NCBI GenBank assembly: GCA_028554645.1
Contig: JAQOOI010000015.1
Location: forward strand, 620,001-684,000
Length of the DNA: 64,000 nt
Origin: Omphalotus guepiniiformis
Taxonomy: Eukaryota; Basidiomycota; Agaricomycetes; Agaricales; Omphalotaceae
Direction: 5' to 3'
Below, piece after piece: positions 33,363 through 45,102 of this stretch. The notes beneath the pieces are model-generated. The model saw nothing but the letters and a program-made list of their open reading frames with translations. It searched no databases and was not told where the DNA came from. The position numbers were made by a program, and so were the translations under genes. Numbering within the stretch: position 1 is the stretch's first letter; the number at the start of each line of letters is the position of its first letter.

Positions 33363-36300
33363 TTCTTCCTCTTCTTCCTCCTCCTCCTCCTGCTCTCCCT
33401 CTACATCTGACATGTTATCTTCATTTGAATCCACATCTGATCTGTCATCACTCTGGTCACTCTCAGCTACAGTCTCACATCTGAATCATACTCAGGTAAT
33501 ATCTGAGCATCTAATCCAGCATCCTTCTCAAAATAGTGCAGATGCTCATGAAACTGTAGATGACCAATGCCACCCACCTCTGAACCGCATCATCATATCT
33601 CGATCAACAAACCTGAGAGTTATTAGCTACTTATAGCTGGAATAATGAAATGATAACATACATATTCACATAATAGTAAGCCCAATCATCATCTTCCAAT
33701 ACCCTATATTGCCCTCAATTGTCAACACCTCCAATTGACGAGCAATAGAATCACCCGGTAGTACTAATTCATCAGGAACCTTATAATGAAAACCTGGAAT
33801 AAGATGAACTCCTCGAATGATATCTGCTGGATTAACAAAACTGAAACTGGTCCCTCCAGTTGCAAAAGTGCAAACGATAGAGACGTTTAGCTTTCCAGCC
33901 AGCTTTGTGTGATGTATCCCAGTTCATACCAGCGAATCCAGAGAAAGTCATGCGTTTTGAGATGGTTTTGTTTTCCTGTCTTGATATTGCCTCTAAGACG
34001 GACCATTTGCATGGAATATCCCAACAACACGGCCATAGACATATGGTGAGTGTTGGGTAAATGAGCATCAGATGATAGCAAACATTATATCAGGATGAGT
34101 ACGAGGATTGATGGAATCTTGAGCCCTTCGAAGATCATAGGTAGTGTAGTTGATTCGGACTACCTTGTGTCTGTATAGACGATCATTCTGAAATGTTAAA
34201 TGTGACCGTTCTTTGATCAGAGTACACTGTTGCTGAGTCAGAACCCAAAAGGCAGTGCAAAATATGATCCTTGAGCTTTGGAAGAAAATCCTATACCATG
34301 ACCATAATCAGATTATCAATAAGTCATTAGTGGAATTTCTGTCTTACTTGTAAAGCTATATCCTCATCATTTTCCAGAAAAACAGAGAGATCTTCAGGAA
34401 AACGTTGTCCAATTGCTATTTGATAACGCATATGAGGGTCTGTTTTGGGCAATGGTTCAGTATCACTGAATTTGAGAGCAAGTCGCTTTCTTGATTTTTT
34501 CTTTGGAGCTGTTACGGTCCGTTGCTTGATCTTTCGTAAGATACGCTGACGCTGTTCATGCCTTGCAATTTGGCTTTTCATGGTGATGTTTTATTGGTTC
34601 TCTGATAGAACCGCTTCACCTCTCGATGTTGTGACTCACTCTATCAACAAACAGATTATTGATTTGAACATAAAAATGTAAGAAAACTCACATCTGAGTA
34701 GTGTATGAGTCTGTGGTACCGTAGTACCGGATAGAGCTTGGATAGTCTCCAAGAAAATGCAGCTTTGCAGTTGACATATTGAAGTTACGTGATTTTGGTG
34801 AGAGTTTTTGGATTATCAGAAGGCTGATAAGTTTTGCCAATCTGACGACGATTGCGAGCCTCTACTTCACGTGGAAGTTCTTGTGTTTCAAATGCAACAC
34901 AGGTCTTTTTAGCAAGCTGCGAATACTTTTTACCAAGATTTGCAGTAGCAATCCTCAAATGAGCAGATAGTGGAATCTGTCTGCATTCGAAGTTTTGCAT
35001 AGGCATGCCATTCAAGGCAAACAAAAAGCAAATCTTGAACAGCTGCATCATGCTTTGAAGGAAGTAAACCCTCAAAACAAGGCATTGAGCACTTGAATGT
35101 GGGATTGTAGTAAGAAATTGGCTTGGTTTATACTACAACTTACCTGTAAGATATCTTCAAAGTCTCTTGCTGCAAGTTTCTTCATTTCTGCAACATTGTT
35201 ATGGAATCTCCGAATTGTTGTCCTGCCAAATGTAGGTACCAAGCGATATCTGAAATTCCCTTTTTTGAATAGTCTTGTAGGAAAAAAAAAAAAAAAAAAA
35301 AACCATACCGTTGATTTATTACAGCTATAGACTCATCCTTTAGGGCATACAAAATCCGAATTAGGTGGGAGAAGATATTCTTCCAAACACCAAGCTCAAA
35401 TTCATGTAGTTGATCAACTGCAAAAAAGTGAAAAATAATTGTGTCCAAATGGTATAACCGATCAGAGAAGGTATTCTAAATAAAGAAAATTAGCTTCAAT
35501 ACTAATGATGAAAAACTATCTTACCCTTGTTGGAACTAGAGATTCATTATCAAGAAGCCGTTTCACTGCTGTGCTTTTCTACACCACGACCCTGCTCAAA
35601 AATAAACTGGCGTGCTGTTTCAACTCTATCTTGGCGAGCTTTGCTATCAATGCGCTGCTTTACAACACGGAGCCGCATATCCAGCTTGTTACCCATACGG
35701 CTAACCTGCGACTTTTCAATCAAGCAGCGAATACAAAGGCAATTTCCTAGATGTTTAGTGCAAGCCAATAAAACTCTGTGTGTTTACATGAACATATATA
35801 GACTTATAAAAACAATAAAACTTACTTTTCAGGATAATCTGCTGAATATATATAGAATTCAGGGCAGATGAGACGATCAATAGTATCAGCACATTCAAGT
35901 GCAATGCCATGAGCATATGCCTCCATGAATTCATCATCAAGAATAAGATCCAAACAGCCTGTATAACTTCACGTTTGAGATGGCGCAAAACCTCCTCAGT
36001 AGGTGTGGACTCCATAGTAGTCACGATAAATGTCACGGATAAGATCTGGAAGCTATAGTAGAAAAAATTGTGTTAGATCTTGACCTACAATAAATTTTAA
36101 ACTTACTCACATGGGGGAGATATGCGAAATGATGTGCTGAATGAGAAGTTGGTTTTCCACGGATATACTTTGTCAGATTACCAGGATACAAATATACTGG
36201 CCACAAAGATGCAGTTCCAAAGTTTGCAAGATGGGTGGAATCAGATGCAAGCATGATCCAACAATCACCTTTTCCAAAGATGATGAACCAGTACGGCTTA

Positions 36301-37604
36301 TCACAGCTCGAGCAAGCTCTATGGCACGGTTTGACATGTAAGTCTCACCATGAACACGTTGTGCTGAAGTAGAATCTGAAGATTTCCAGAATTGCTTGAA
36401 AGTTTGAGATGATACTTTAGAAATGATTCATCTTGAACAGCAGATTTGAGAATTTTCCAAAGGTTTTCGATACCAAATGCCATCAATCACAAGCTTAGGT
36501 GCATCTTTCTCAGATGGAAAAGATACACCTGTACAAGGCATGGGAAACACTAACACTTCCACAGTGCCAGACATCAGAGTTTGAAAATGGAAGATCAGAA
36601 CCAGTCAAGGGCTTTTGAGATGCCATAAAATCATCTAGCCTCTTGAGCTCACGTTTGGCACTGAAGTCACCAAGATCCTGAACACTAAAGTCAGGCTGGC
36701 TGAGCACATTAGTGTATAGTGAATCAAGGGTATTAGCTGTGATAACCCTAGACTCGTATGACCAATTCATCAAGCGATAGGTAGAGATGGTTGAGAAAGG
36801 AGCATGGGAAGATTCAGTGGCAGAAGGTGTGAGAGTGGTGATAGGATTAGGTGCAAATGAAGATAGATCCAGCCCCATTGCAGATGAAAGTCTTTGAGAT
36901 TTAGTATTTGGATCCTTTTCATGAGAAAAGGTAGACCCATCTGCAACATCTGCAGCATTGATATCCTGATCTGGATCTCTAGATGGCATATGATCTTCAT
37001 AAACACGAAAAAGACCCCAGTCATTGGGCTCAGTCTTTATGAAGACACGTTCTAAAAACTCAGATTGAGCACTATCACTGGGGATAGGATCAGCATCATG
37101 AGTAGGAGTTGGAGATTTAGGGATGGGCAAAGTGCACTCTCTACAAGTCTAGATCTGGTGCGCCTGATAATAGATGATTGGGAGGAAATTTGAAAGTCTT
37201 CAATCGAGCAGGTAGTTTTCGACTTCTCTTTGCCACGGCCAGATCCTCAGGCTCAGGCTCATGAAGAAACTCAGGCTGGTCTTCCTCAGGGTGTGTAAAA
37301 TCCATCATCTCTTGATCAGGTAAATTCTCTTGCACCAATTCCTAGAAAACATTAGCCAAATGTTCAAATTAAAACAGTGTGTAGGCACACCCTAGATGGT
37401 CCTGGTGAATTTCTATCATCTTCAACCTCCATATCCATCAGATCTTGAGGCCTCATGCTATGATCAACATTCTCCCTAGCTTGCCTAACCTGTTTTAAAC
37501 AACTTGTTCATTGAAGATGTTTGCTTTTTGCAATTTGGATAATGAGTTGAAAGAGCATGTTTGGATGCAAAGACCTTGTTGCAAGCCAGGCAGATAGATG
37601 ACAT
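33195..37604 (-). pseudogene. Plavaka/KDZ-superfamily-like transposase-derived gene, multiply frameshifted
   Basis: On the minus strand, parts of a large protein typical of agaricomycete transposons appear in order. First comes an N-terminal C2HC finger (CLACNKVFASKHALSTHYPNC), then a Pro/Ser-rich region, a short core block (STYRLMNWSYES), SDSTHLANFGTASLWPVYL and GNLTKYIRGKPTSHSAHHFAYLP. These are followed by LCIRCLIEKSQVSRMGNKLDMRLR, DQLHEFELGVWKNIFSHLIRILYAL, QELPREVEARNRRQIGK, FSDTEPLPKTDPHMRYQI and a glutamate-only tail. The frame changes several times, for example near 36560, 36400, 36270 and 35950, so no full protein is made. A run of 21 A occurs at 35282-35302 beside the LHEFELG block. 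The assignment to the Plavaka/KDZ superfamily rests on the block order (SDxTxLxxF, xPDxxHE/Q), not on a search. Confidence 0.7.
33271..33390 (+). repeat. CTT/CTC microsatellite encoding a poly-glutamate tail
   Basis: About 120 bases consist only of CTT and CTC triplets on the plus strand, read as about 38 consecutive Glu codons on the minus strand near the end of the transposase-like gene. Mixed GAA/GAG use means it could be kept by selection for the acidic tail or simply be an expanded simple repeat. Confidence 0.85.
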
Positions 37605-38502
37605 GGGAGGATCTGCAACAGATTAGTCTTTGAAAGTAGCACTATTCAAGAAGTGATATAAGGGTCTATTAGGAAACACAAGTATATAGGAGAGAACTGT
37701 AGTACCTAGATGTACACAGTCAGTTAAGCTAGGTACAAGTAATAAGTAAGGAAAAACATAAGTGGATAAGCATACCTTGGTTATCTTAGTTGGGGGGAAA
37801 GGTTGTGCAGGCAGAAGGCCAATGATATATATAACTAGCTCGAAATGGGCACGGAACTGATCTTTGTGATGTAGTACAAATTCATATACAACTGGAGTTC
37901 ATTTCTGGTGAACGTGCAAACTATACCCTACTAGAATTCTTTTTATATGAAACACACATGATGTGGTGTACAATTATATATACGCAACTAAAATTGCTAC
38001 GAACGTGTACGCATGTACATCTAAGAATACATCCCTACCGACCGGGGCCGTTAGTACTGGATTCGCACCCCACGTGTGAGCATCGAGAGACAACGCACGT
38101 TTGCGTCTAGTCTACTCGTCAGGTTTTTTGTATTGCATGTCTACAACTGGGTATATACATATCTGATGAGCTGGGAATATAGTCAAGTATGCTGAAAAAG
38201 ACTCTTCGGACAGGGTATGTCGGACTCGTTTTTAGTAGTTGTAGCGGTAGTAGTGGGAGTGCTGGTAGGGGATGCGACGCGAAGTATTTGTGTCACGATG
38301 ATCGTAAGGTGATGTTGATGTAAGAGCAGTATAGGATGTATTTATGGATAAGAGGGGACGAGGACAGATTGTACATGTAGAAGAATCCTGAGGAACCATA
38401 GTCCGCAGCAGTGGCAGAGGTCATAGTACCAGTAGCGGTGGTAAGAATCATGTCCAAACGTGACGCCCGTTGGCCATGGTGTGAGTGGTGGCGCTAGAAT
38501 TG
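37605..38502. other. Intergenic, no supported gene
   Basis: CpG-poor up to about 37970, where CpG content returns to normal. No frame with a domain or a consistent exon chain was seen. Confidence 0.45.
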
Positions 38503-38955
38503 CTAGTCCGCAGGTGCACCCAGATGAGATCTAGAGTCGTGCTCGTCATAACGATAGTGCCGATGGTAGTGGTTCGAAGTCCTGGGTTCCGTATGAGAAG
38601 ACATTGGGACGACCGTACCGGAACTAACGGTGGTAGAATTAGGTGGTTGCGCCGGCACTGAATGAGATTGATGGTAGTCACGGTGGTGGTGATGATGACT
38701 ATGCCTGAGGGACTTGGATGACCAGGAAAGGAGGGATTTCTCTTCGACGTTGCAAACGTCACGGTGTTCGTTCGTTGACATAGTCGCGTAGTAATCCGAC
38801 GGACGGCAATGGGAGTTCGAAGAACGACTATACGCGTGTGTATGAGAGAAAGGATCTGCAAGTTCGAATCGTCGATATCAACGCGCCACACTTGTTAAAC
38901 AAAACTCACCTTCTTGCGAGTCGTCTTCGTCTTCGTCTTCGCCTTCCCTTCCCAT
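38503..38955 (-). CDS. Small His-rich hypothetical protein, 132 aa
   Basis: Two minus-strand exons (38955-38910 and 38855-38503) with a GT-AG intron give 399 bases from ATG to stop. The start is acidic (MGREGEDEDEDDSQE), the middle Ser/His-rich (SLRHSHHHHHRDYHQSHS) and the end also rich in His and Arg (TSNHYHRHYRYDEHD). No family is recognised and the composition is of low complexity, so it may be a real small disordered protein or a chance open frame. Two other frames over the same bases are open but lack a good exon joint. Confidence 0.35.
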
Positions 38956-39297
38956 CCTCAAACTATTTGAACGATGCCGGGAGCTTTACTTGCTGTCTTC
39001 CTACGATTGACTTTGCGAACTTTGGCGATGGCACCACCGATGTCAGTTGATTTTCCAAGCAAAAACCCAAGTTAATCCAGCTACGCTTTCTTCCTTCCTG
39101 GGATCTTCGCTCCTTGGACTACGCGGAAATGAGAGGTGAGGGGGCGTGCTGGATTGAGTGGCATCGGAAGAAAAGCAGAGGCAACCAGTGTTGTCAGAAC
39201 TGGTCGGCCGTGTAACGTGGTCACGTGGTTTCGACGACGCGTTGTGGCTGAAGCGCTGAAAAAACGAATTTCCCCACCTCTCTTTCTTTCCACCACC
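38956..39297. other. Short intergenic stretch, no supported gene
   Basis: Overlapping open frames on both strands (for example 39081-39371 minus) show no domain. The last 60 bases have the C/T-rich character of a promoter for the plus-strand DUF6698-like gene. Confidence 0.35.
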
Positions 39298-41025
39298 ATG
39301 CCTGGCCCATCTCGCTCTGACCGTCGCATTGTCATAACGCCTGACGCTCGCTCACGCTCACGCTCTCCCACTCGCCCAAATCAATCCCGGGATCGTTCTT
39401 CGTCAAACTAAACAGTTGCCTCAAACTCAACCTCAAGCAAATCGAAACAAAACGCCGATGCAAGCTGGTACGGATCGAGAAAAAGAAGACATCCAGGAGC
39501 GCAACAGACGTCGAAATTTTGATAGGTTCGCCCGAGCTGCTGAAAAAAGAAAAAACAAGCCGTTCGTACCCTCACTACAAAAGCTGTATCTGCTGACCTT
39601 CCCCATAGTTCAAACGTCCTTATATATTTTCGCAAAATCGGCGCCTTTTACCCCCGTGTATCGAACTCTTCTTTGACAACATTGATGCCTGCATACGTCT
39701 TGGCCTGACTGAAGAAGCTCGGAGGGCTCAAGAGGCGGCCCACAAGGCAGGAACAGGTGCCCTAGATCATAGCAACGAGGACGAAGACGACATCATGGAC
39801 GTTGAAGACCCAGGGGAACAAATGTATGCGCATAGATCTGGTCCTTTATTTGTACTAATATCTACTTACTGGGCAGGCCTGACTCAGACAAAGAGTTTTA
39901 TCTGTGCGCTTACAACCTCCTCATGGATCGCTACCCCCCCCCCCCTTGCGACAACGTGTTGAAGATTGTATGGCGTACGACGATAGCGAAACGCTAAACA
40001 CGATCATCAAAACCGTACGTCTTCTTTGACTTTTGTGTTTTCCCTTAACCTCACCACTCTATACTAGATACAAAGAGGATGTCGAGACGCTCGCCGTAAC
40101 GATACCAATTACACTCCGTTATACTATCGCTTCCCTAATCCCCAACAACCCTGAAACCCTTGAGATGGATAGTGTTTTGGTTCCAGCGATTGTTGGAAGT
40201 AGTAAAAGTGATCGCGGCGTGAATCATCCGGTCATTGCTGAACTCCTTTGCCCTTTGAGCATATCCAGGCCCTCAAGTTTGACCCTGAAGAGGATCGTAT
40301 CAGGTAAGCTTACTTTTACAGCCACTGTTGATACTGATGTGATTTTTTTAGAACACGTAAATTAATCCAAGCAAGACATAAAGACTATCGCCTTCACCAT
40401 AATAAGTTCCCTGCCTTTGTGTACGATCTCTCCTTGTTCCACCCCGGCAACCATGTCGATGGACTCTTTCGAGGCTACCTTCTTATCCGTGTGAGTTTTG
40501 AAGGCCTTCAATTTCCCGCTGCGCTTCACTTCAGGTCATCCTCAGGCTTTTCGTTTGCATTTGGACCAGTCCCCAGCTCGTCACTTGAATCTCAGGCAAT
40601 GGCAACGAGATCTAGTAACTCAAAAATCCATCGTCTCTATTCCGTGACTTCCCATACGATTGCATACATTGTGGTTCAGGTAAGAAAATATCATCCCATG
40701 TAGACCGTACTAATATCTGCTTCAAAGGTCTATTTTAGTTTATGCACGAAAGAGAGTTGGGCGGCGAAGGATGGGGAAGTACCAGCTTTTGTCGGCTGTA
40801 CCAGAACGTTATGGCAGTACTTGCGGATGCACCGTCAGAGTGGCGCGAAAAAACTTTTCGAGTGGTGGAATCGGTAAGTTTTCTTTCTTGTGTGATTACT
40901 TGCCACTCACGCATGAACACAGTCAGGTATTTTCAGATGTGCCAGAGGATGCGGTGGATGACGACCTCAATGATGATGTCAAACGTATTCGCGATGAGTT
41001 TGACCAAGGGGAATTTCGACGTTAA
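39298..41025 (+). pseudogene. DUF6698-like gene, frameshifted
   Basis: Pieces of a DUF6698-type protein are read on the plus strand: a charged start (DREKEDIQERNRRRNFDRFAR), AFYPR, then LFFDNIDACIRLGLTEEARRA, an acidic linker, KEFYLCAYNLLMDRY, LRQRVEDCMAYDDSETLNTI, VNHPVIAELLCPL, NHVDGLFRGYLLIR and HTIAYIVVQ. The acidic end is QVFSDVPEDAVDDDLNDDVK. The frame breaks at least four times. One break is at the 12-C run 39944-39955, one is near 39660 (one base missing before IELFFD), and others are near 40110 and 40255. Splice sites are otherwise well placed. Genes of this family are common in agaricomycetes and often lie near transposons; function unknown. The 5' end is uncertain because the ATG at 39298 and the charged exon are in different frames. 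Confidence 0.6.
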
Positions 41026-41359
41026 CTCCAAGGATGAAAAGGTCAGTTTGACGGACAACAGGATGAACTAGACCCACTCGAGTATGAACCGGACCCACTC
41101 GAGGATGAACAAGGCAACGGACAACAGGATGAACAAGTTGAACGTGTGGCTTCTCAAGACGATGGTTTTTGCTGTTTCTGGTGATGATGGGTTATGAATG
41201 GTCTCTTTATCCTTGCTTTTTACATGCTCGCTTGCTGTTTGTTACTGCCTGTTTTTTCAAGATACTTTGGCTAGTTATGGACTCAATACAAGGATGTGCT
41301 TAGAATTTATTGTGTGCTTAGAATCTTATTATTGAGTGAATAAAATGATATGTTGTTAA
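41026..41359. other. Short-period repeats after the DUF6698-like gene
   Basis: Bases 41046-41140 repeat GGACAACAGGATGAAC and GACCCACTCGA-type words two to three times, apparently an expanded coding tail (GlnGlnAspGlu, ProLeuGlu). No further gene is seen. Confidence 0.45.
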
Positions 41360-41587
41360 GGTCCAGTATGTGTTGTAAGGTTTGGTACATGTAGTAAGGT
41401 CTGTATTGTAGTAATGTCTAGTATGTGTTGTAAGGTCCACTATACATGGTAATGTCTAGTACATGTTGTAATGTCCACTATACATGGTAATGCCTGGTAT
41501 GTGTTATAATGTCCACTATGCATGGGAATGTCTGGTATGTGTTATAATGTCCACTATGCATGGTAATGTCTGGTATGTGTTATAACA
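41360..41587 (+). repeat. Minisatellite, 19-base unit, about twelve copies in alternating pairs
   Basis: The unit ggtccagtatgtgttgtaa is repeated about twelve times. Two variants alternate in the second half (tgtccactatgcatggtaa and tgtctggtatgtgttataa), giving a 38-base higher-order period. The repeat contains no CpG. Confidence 0.85.
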
Positions 41588-44532
41588 CTAACAATATGTC
41601 ATACTGTCTAGCATTCATGGTAACCATTAAAATGTATTGGAAATGTATTGTAACCTCTATAACATGTTTACTTCCCTCAAAATATGGTTGTAATCTCCAG
41701 TATCCCATGACCTTCTTTGAAAACCTTTGTATCACTTAAAATTTGTGACAATTATCATTATTCATTGTAAGAATGACTATTATTCCTTGGGTTCCTAATC
41801 AGGTTATAATAACTTCTAAGACTATAACAAACTAGGGTCCTTGATGTAACACTCTTAAAATCAAAACATATCATTCTGATAATCATAACAAGTACTGTAT
41901 AGAAATAATCCCTTATATGTTTACGTAGGTTTTTTGCTGATGAATCGGACATTGCCGAGTATATTTTTCTGGTTAACGCTCGTCGCTTCGCCATTTACTA
42001 TTGAACTATTCAACCCCCTCTCTGTCGAATGAATTACTTATAGGTGCCGAAACAAAAGATGTGGTGAATTGAACAGGAGATATCATTTCGTTTCGGACCC
42101 GTAAGCTTGATACTTCACTTCTCTATCTTCTAATTGCACAACGGTACAAATACAGCGCACAGAAGGCCAACAAAAATCAGATCAAAATACAGCAGCTGTT
42201 GTTTTTTTCATCATTGACCCATTGACTTTCGTCAAACTTTGAATGGACATCACCGCTTGAAGTATATACCGCCTGGTTCTGTGCCCGACATTCGTCAGTT
42301 TCGTGGAGTTTCATATACGTATGTTACCAATGTGGTAATTGTGGACCTGTTCAGCCCCTGTAAATCCTGATACGTTAAATCCTGATACGTTTTCCATCGT
42401 TGCCATCTCATTCACCGCACTTTGCGAAGCAAGGCTGGGCTGGGCTGGGCTATCAAGCCTTTTTTCTCCTTGAGCATCGGCCTCGGCTTCAAGCTTCATT
42501 CACCGCAAAATTGTTACGGTGGGCACTGGCTGATATACGTAGGTAGCACGTTAACTCTACTGTGTCGATTGAGAACCTAGTCAGCGGCAAGGGACAGAAT
42601 TTCTGTCGCAGCTCGTATACTTACGCCTTTCCTATTAAACAGTTTCAGTTACCTGCCTTCTCCTGCCTTTACCTGCATGTAGAGAGCGCCGGGGTACGAT
42701 AACAATCTAGGCCCGAGATTATCTACATGATGCAAGAAGATATGTTCATTCGACGATTGTGCTCTTGAAGATTTTCTTTACTTTAGCGAGAGATTTGTAG
42801 GTAGATACAGGGGTAAGTAATGCTTTGCTCAGAAGACCCTTCGACTCAGAGTTCGAGTTTGTAAATGACATACCCAAAAGACGCTTATTCCCGAGTTTCA
42901 CATCAGCGGTCAGTCCGAACAGGTCCGAACCTGGTCCAAACAACTGGAATGCCCTGCATGCCCAAGTTCTGGAAGGGAGGATGAAGGAAGTCACTCGCAA
43001 TTTCATCCACTATTCAGGGGAAGCCAAGTGTGAGTTAATGATGGAACGCCAATCGCAGAAGTGAAAGTAAGTAAGGTCAGGTGGTCGTACTAGCAGCTAT
43101 GCGGCGGCCTGAGACCCCTAAGAAGCAATACATTCCTCAGTACCTGCTGTCGTAGGGTGAGATAATACTAATATCTCAGAGCCGCACTACTTGGCTGAGT
43201 GAGCGCCACTGAACAGCCCCAATTCATACGGCTTGATACCGGAGGACGCTCATTGGCTCAGGGACAAACGGAATGAAGAACACTATCACTGGCAGCAAAA
43301 ATCCTACTCCCTACTTTAACTCTATCTCCCCACAATACTGAGAAGGGAAGGGCACTGAGGCCCGGATGCCCGGCATGGACTTACTGCTCTATATATACAG
43401 TGCGACCCCTCTAGCTGGATTGTACGATTTTACTGCGCAGTAAACTAATCACTCAGCACATGAGAGCATGTGTACTTACGATGTTTCCTTCAACAACGAG
43501 GAGTTACAAAATGTCATTCATCATCGGGCGATCAGTTACCGGACTCCACGCTGAAGAGAATATAAGGCTTAGTTAAACTGATGATTCTAATCGTAAGCTT
43601 TCGATGTTCATTGTGTTCCAAGGAGGGTAAGTAAAGCTTCGAGTCTAAGATTATGGACTCTGTAACTCGGGTACTTCGGAGATACGTCAATCGTCTTTCC
43701 GGTAAGTAATATGAGTGCCGACGATAGAGGGAGATCATGATGTGCATTGACAGTATATGAGTTTGAATACGGCAGCTGGTGAACAGGTACGGTTTTTGTT
43801 CATGCTTAAACACATCATTGAGTTCTGCATCTAGAAGGAACCTAATCCACAGACTCGGAATGGTGTGAGAACAGTATTACAAGCATGACACCCGCAGACT
43901 TCCATTTCTTGACGCTACGTCCCAAGAAAGATTCTCGAAGGCAAGACACTCATCATCACGGTACGAAGGGCCCTTGAATGATAGGTGTGAACAATGTGAA
44001 GCTTGTGGATAGCCAGGGAAGTACTCAGCAGCATTTGAAGAACCAAGTTCATGATGCTCTGGGCGAATTATGCTCACTGTAATCGTGAGGTCGCTTTCCG
44101 AGCAGGGAAACACTATCACAGCAACAACAACAGCTTACCACAGTGAGATAGCCCTCAGTCAGTGACAAACTGCCGAAGAAGAAACCCCCCCATGCTGCGA
44201 ATGCAGGTAAGTAGAGCCAGACCCAGAAGTAGGGAAGACGAGTCTTAAGATAGAGGACCGAACAGAATTGTCCAGTGTCCACTAGACCAATATATGAATA
44301 TGTAAGTAGAAACTGGCAAGACCATGTGCATATTCCGGCTTTGCCCAGGCTCATGACAATGGTATGGATGAATCAGAATTCTCGAATACAGTGCATAGGA
44401 TTAGGAATTCGGTATGTACTATAAATGTCAATGTCGAAGGTACTGTAGCACATGGGGGAAGTTTAAAGTGTAGAACACTTGCCGTAATGTTTTTGTATAC
44501 AAAGTGCGTTCCAAGCCCGAGTGATCGATATT
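41588..44532. other. Long gene-poor stretch
   Basis: No gene is supported. The part 41588-41923 is AT-rich and free of CpG. Near 42361-42390 the words AAATCCTGATACGTT are repeated directly, and near 42432-42447 GGGCT is repeated three times. On the minus strand 43877-44350 shows one hydrophobic frame (LPYFWVWLYLPAFAAWGGFFFG) followed by a plausible intron and a polar tail. It could be the last two exons of a membrane protein gene, but upstream exons were not found. Confidence 0.4.
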
Positions 44533-45102
44533 GGGTGACCTCCCGTGGATTTAGAAAACCTAGATTATTTTCTAAATCCATCAAACGCGGACTTTGAAAA
44601 AAGATAGCTCTAGTTTAGAAAACCGTCGACCAGTCGTGGACCAAATGTTTGGTCTGGAATAATCCGGCTGAAAGCCTGAATGGGAAGTTATTCTTCCCAC
44701 AAGCCACTAGGTAGGGCGAAGAAGATTGGGCTCACAGAGTTGTTTATTCTCTTTCAAAGTTCAATAAGTATGTACAGCTGACAATATATCATCCTTTTGA
44801 GACGAATACGGCCACTTGCAAGTGACCACTAAGGCTCCCTACGCAAAACTCTAGCTCTGACCCTCGGGGACGAATACAAAAAGGGAAGGTGTATCTCCGA
44901 GCGGAGCTTGAAATGTGTTTAGAAAGACGATTTTAGTCTGGAAGAGGGGGGGGTACCCTCCTTCCAGATTAAAATTTAGAAATGAGTAAAACTTCAAACT
45001 CCGCTGATGTGAGCTCGTTGGCGAGATTCGGAGACTCGGCTAAGCTCGCTTATATGAGTTTAGAATAGGATTTAGTTTAGAAATGCCCACGGGAGGTCAT
45101 CC
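44533..45102. mobile_element. MITE-like non-autonomous DNA element, 570 bp, with 16-bp terminal inverted repeats
   Basis: The left end GGGTGACCTCCCGTGG (44533-44548) is the reverse complement of the right end CCACGGGAGGTCATCC (45087-45102) except for one base. The element is flanked on both sides by ATT (44530-44532 and 45103-45105), a possible 3-base target duplication. TTTAGAAA or its complement recurs at least seven times inside, mostly near the ends. A second inverted repeat (about 44931-44969, arms around TCTGGAAGAGGG and CCCTCCTTCCAGA) sits inside. No coding frame is present. The family is not one I recognise. Confidence 0.65.

Noticed and set aside
33271..33390. CTT/CTC tract as a polypyrimidine regulatory site
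   Set aside because: It lies inside the 3' coding part of the transposase-derived gene and reads as a Glu tail, so a coding explanation suffices.
43877..44350. Two minus-strand frames joined by a plausible intron, hydrophobic then polar
   Set aside because: It might be the end of a membrane protein gene, but no upstream exons were found and the MITE-like element lies next to it. Evidence is too thin for a gene call.
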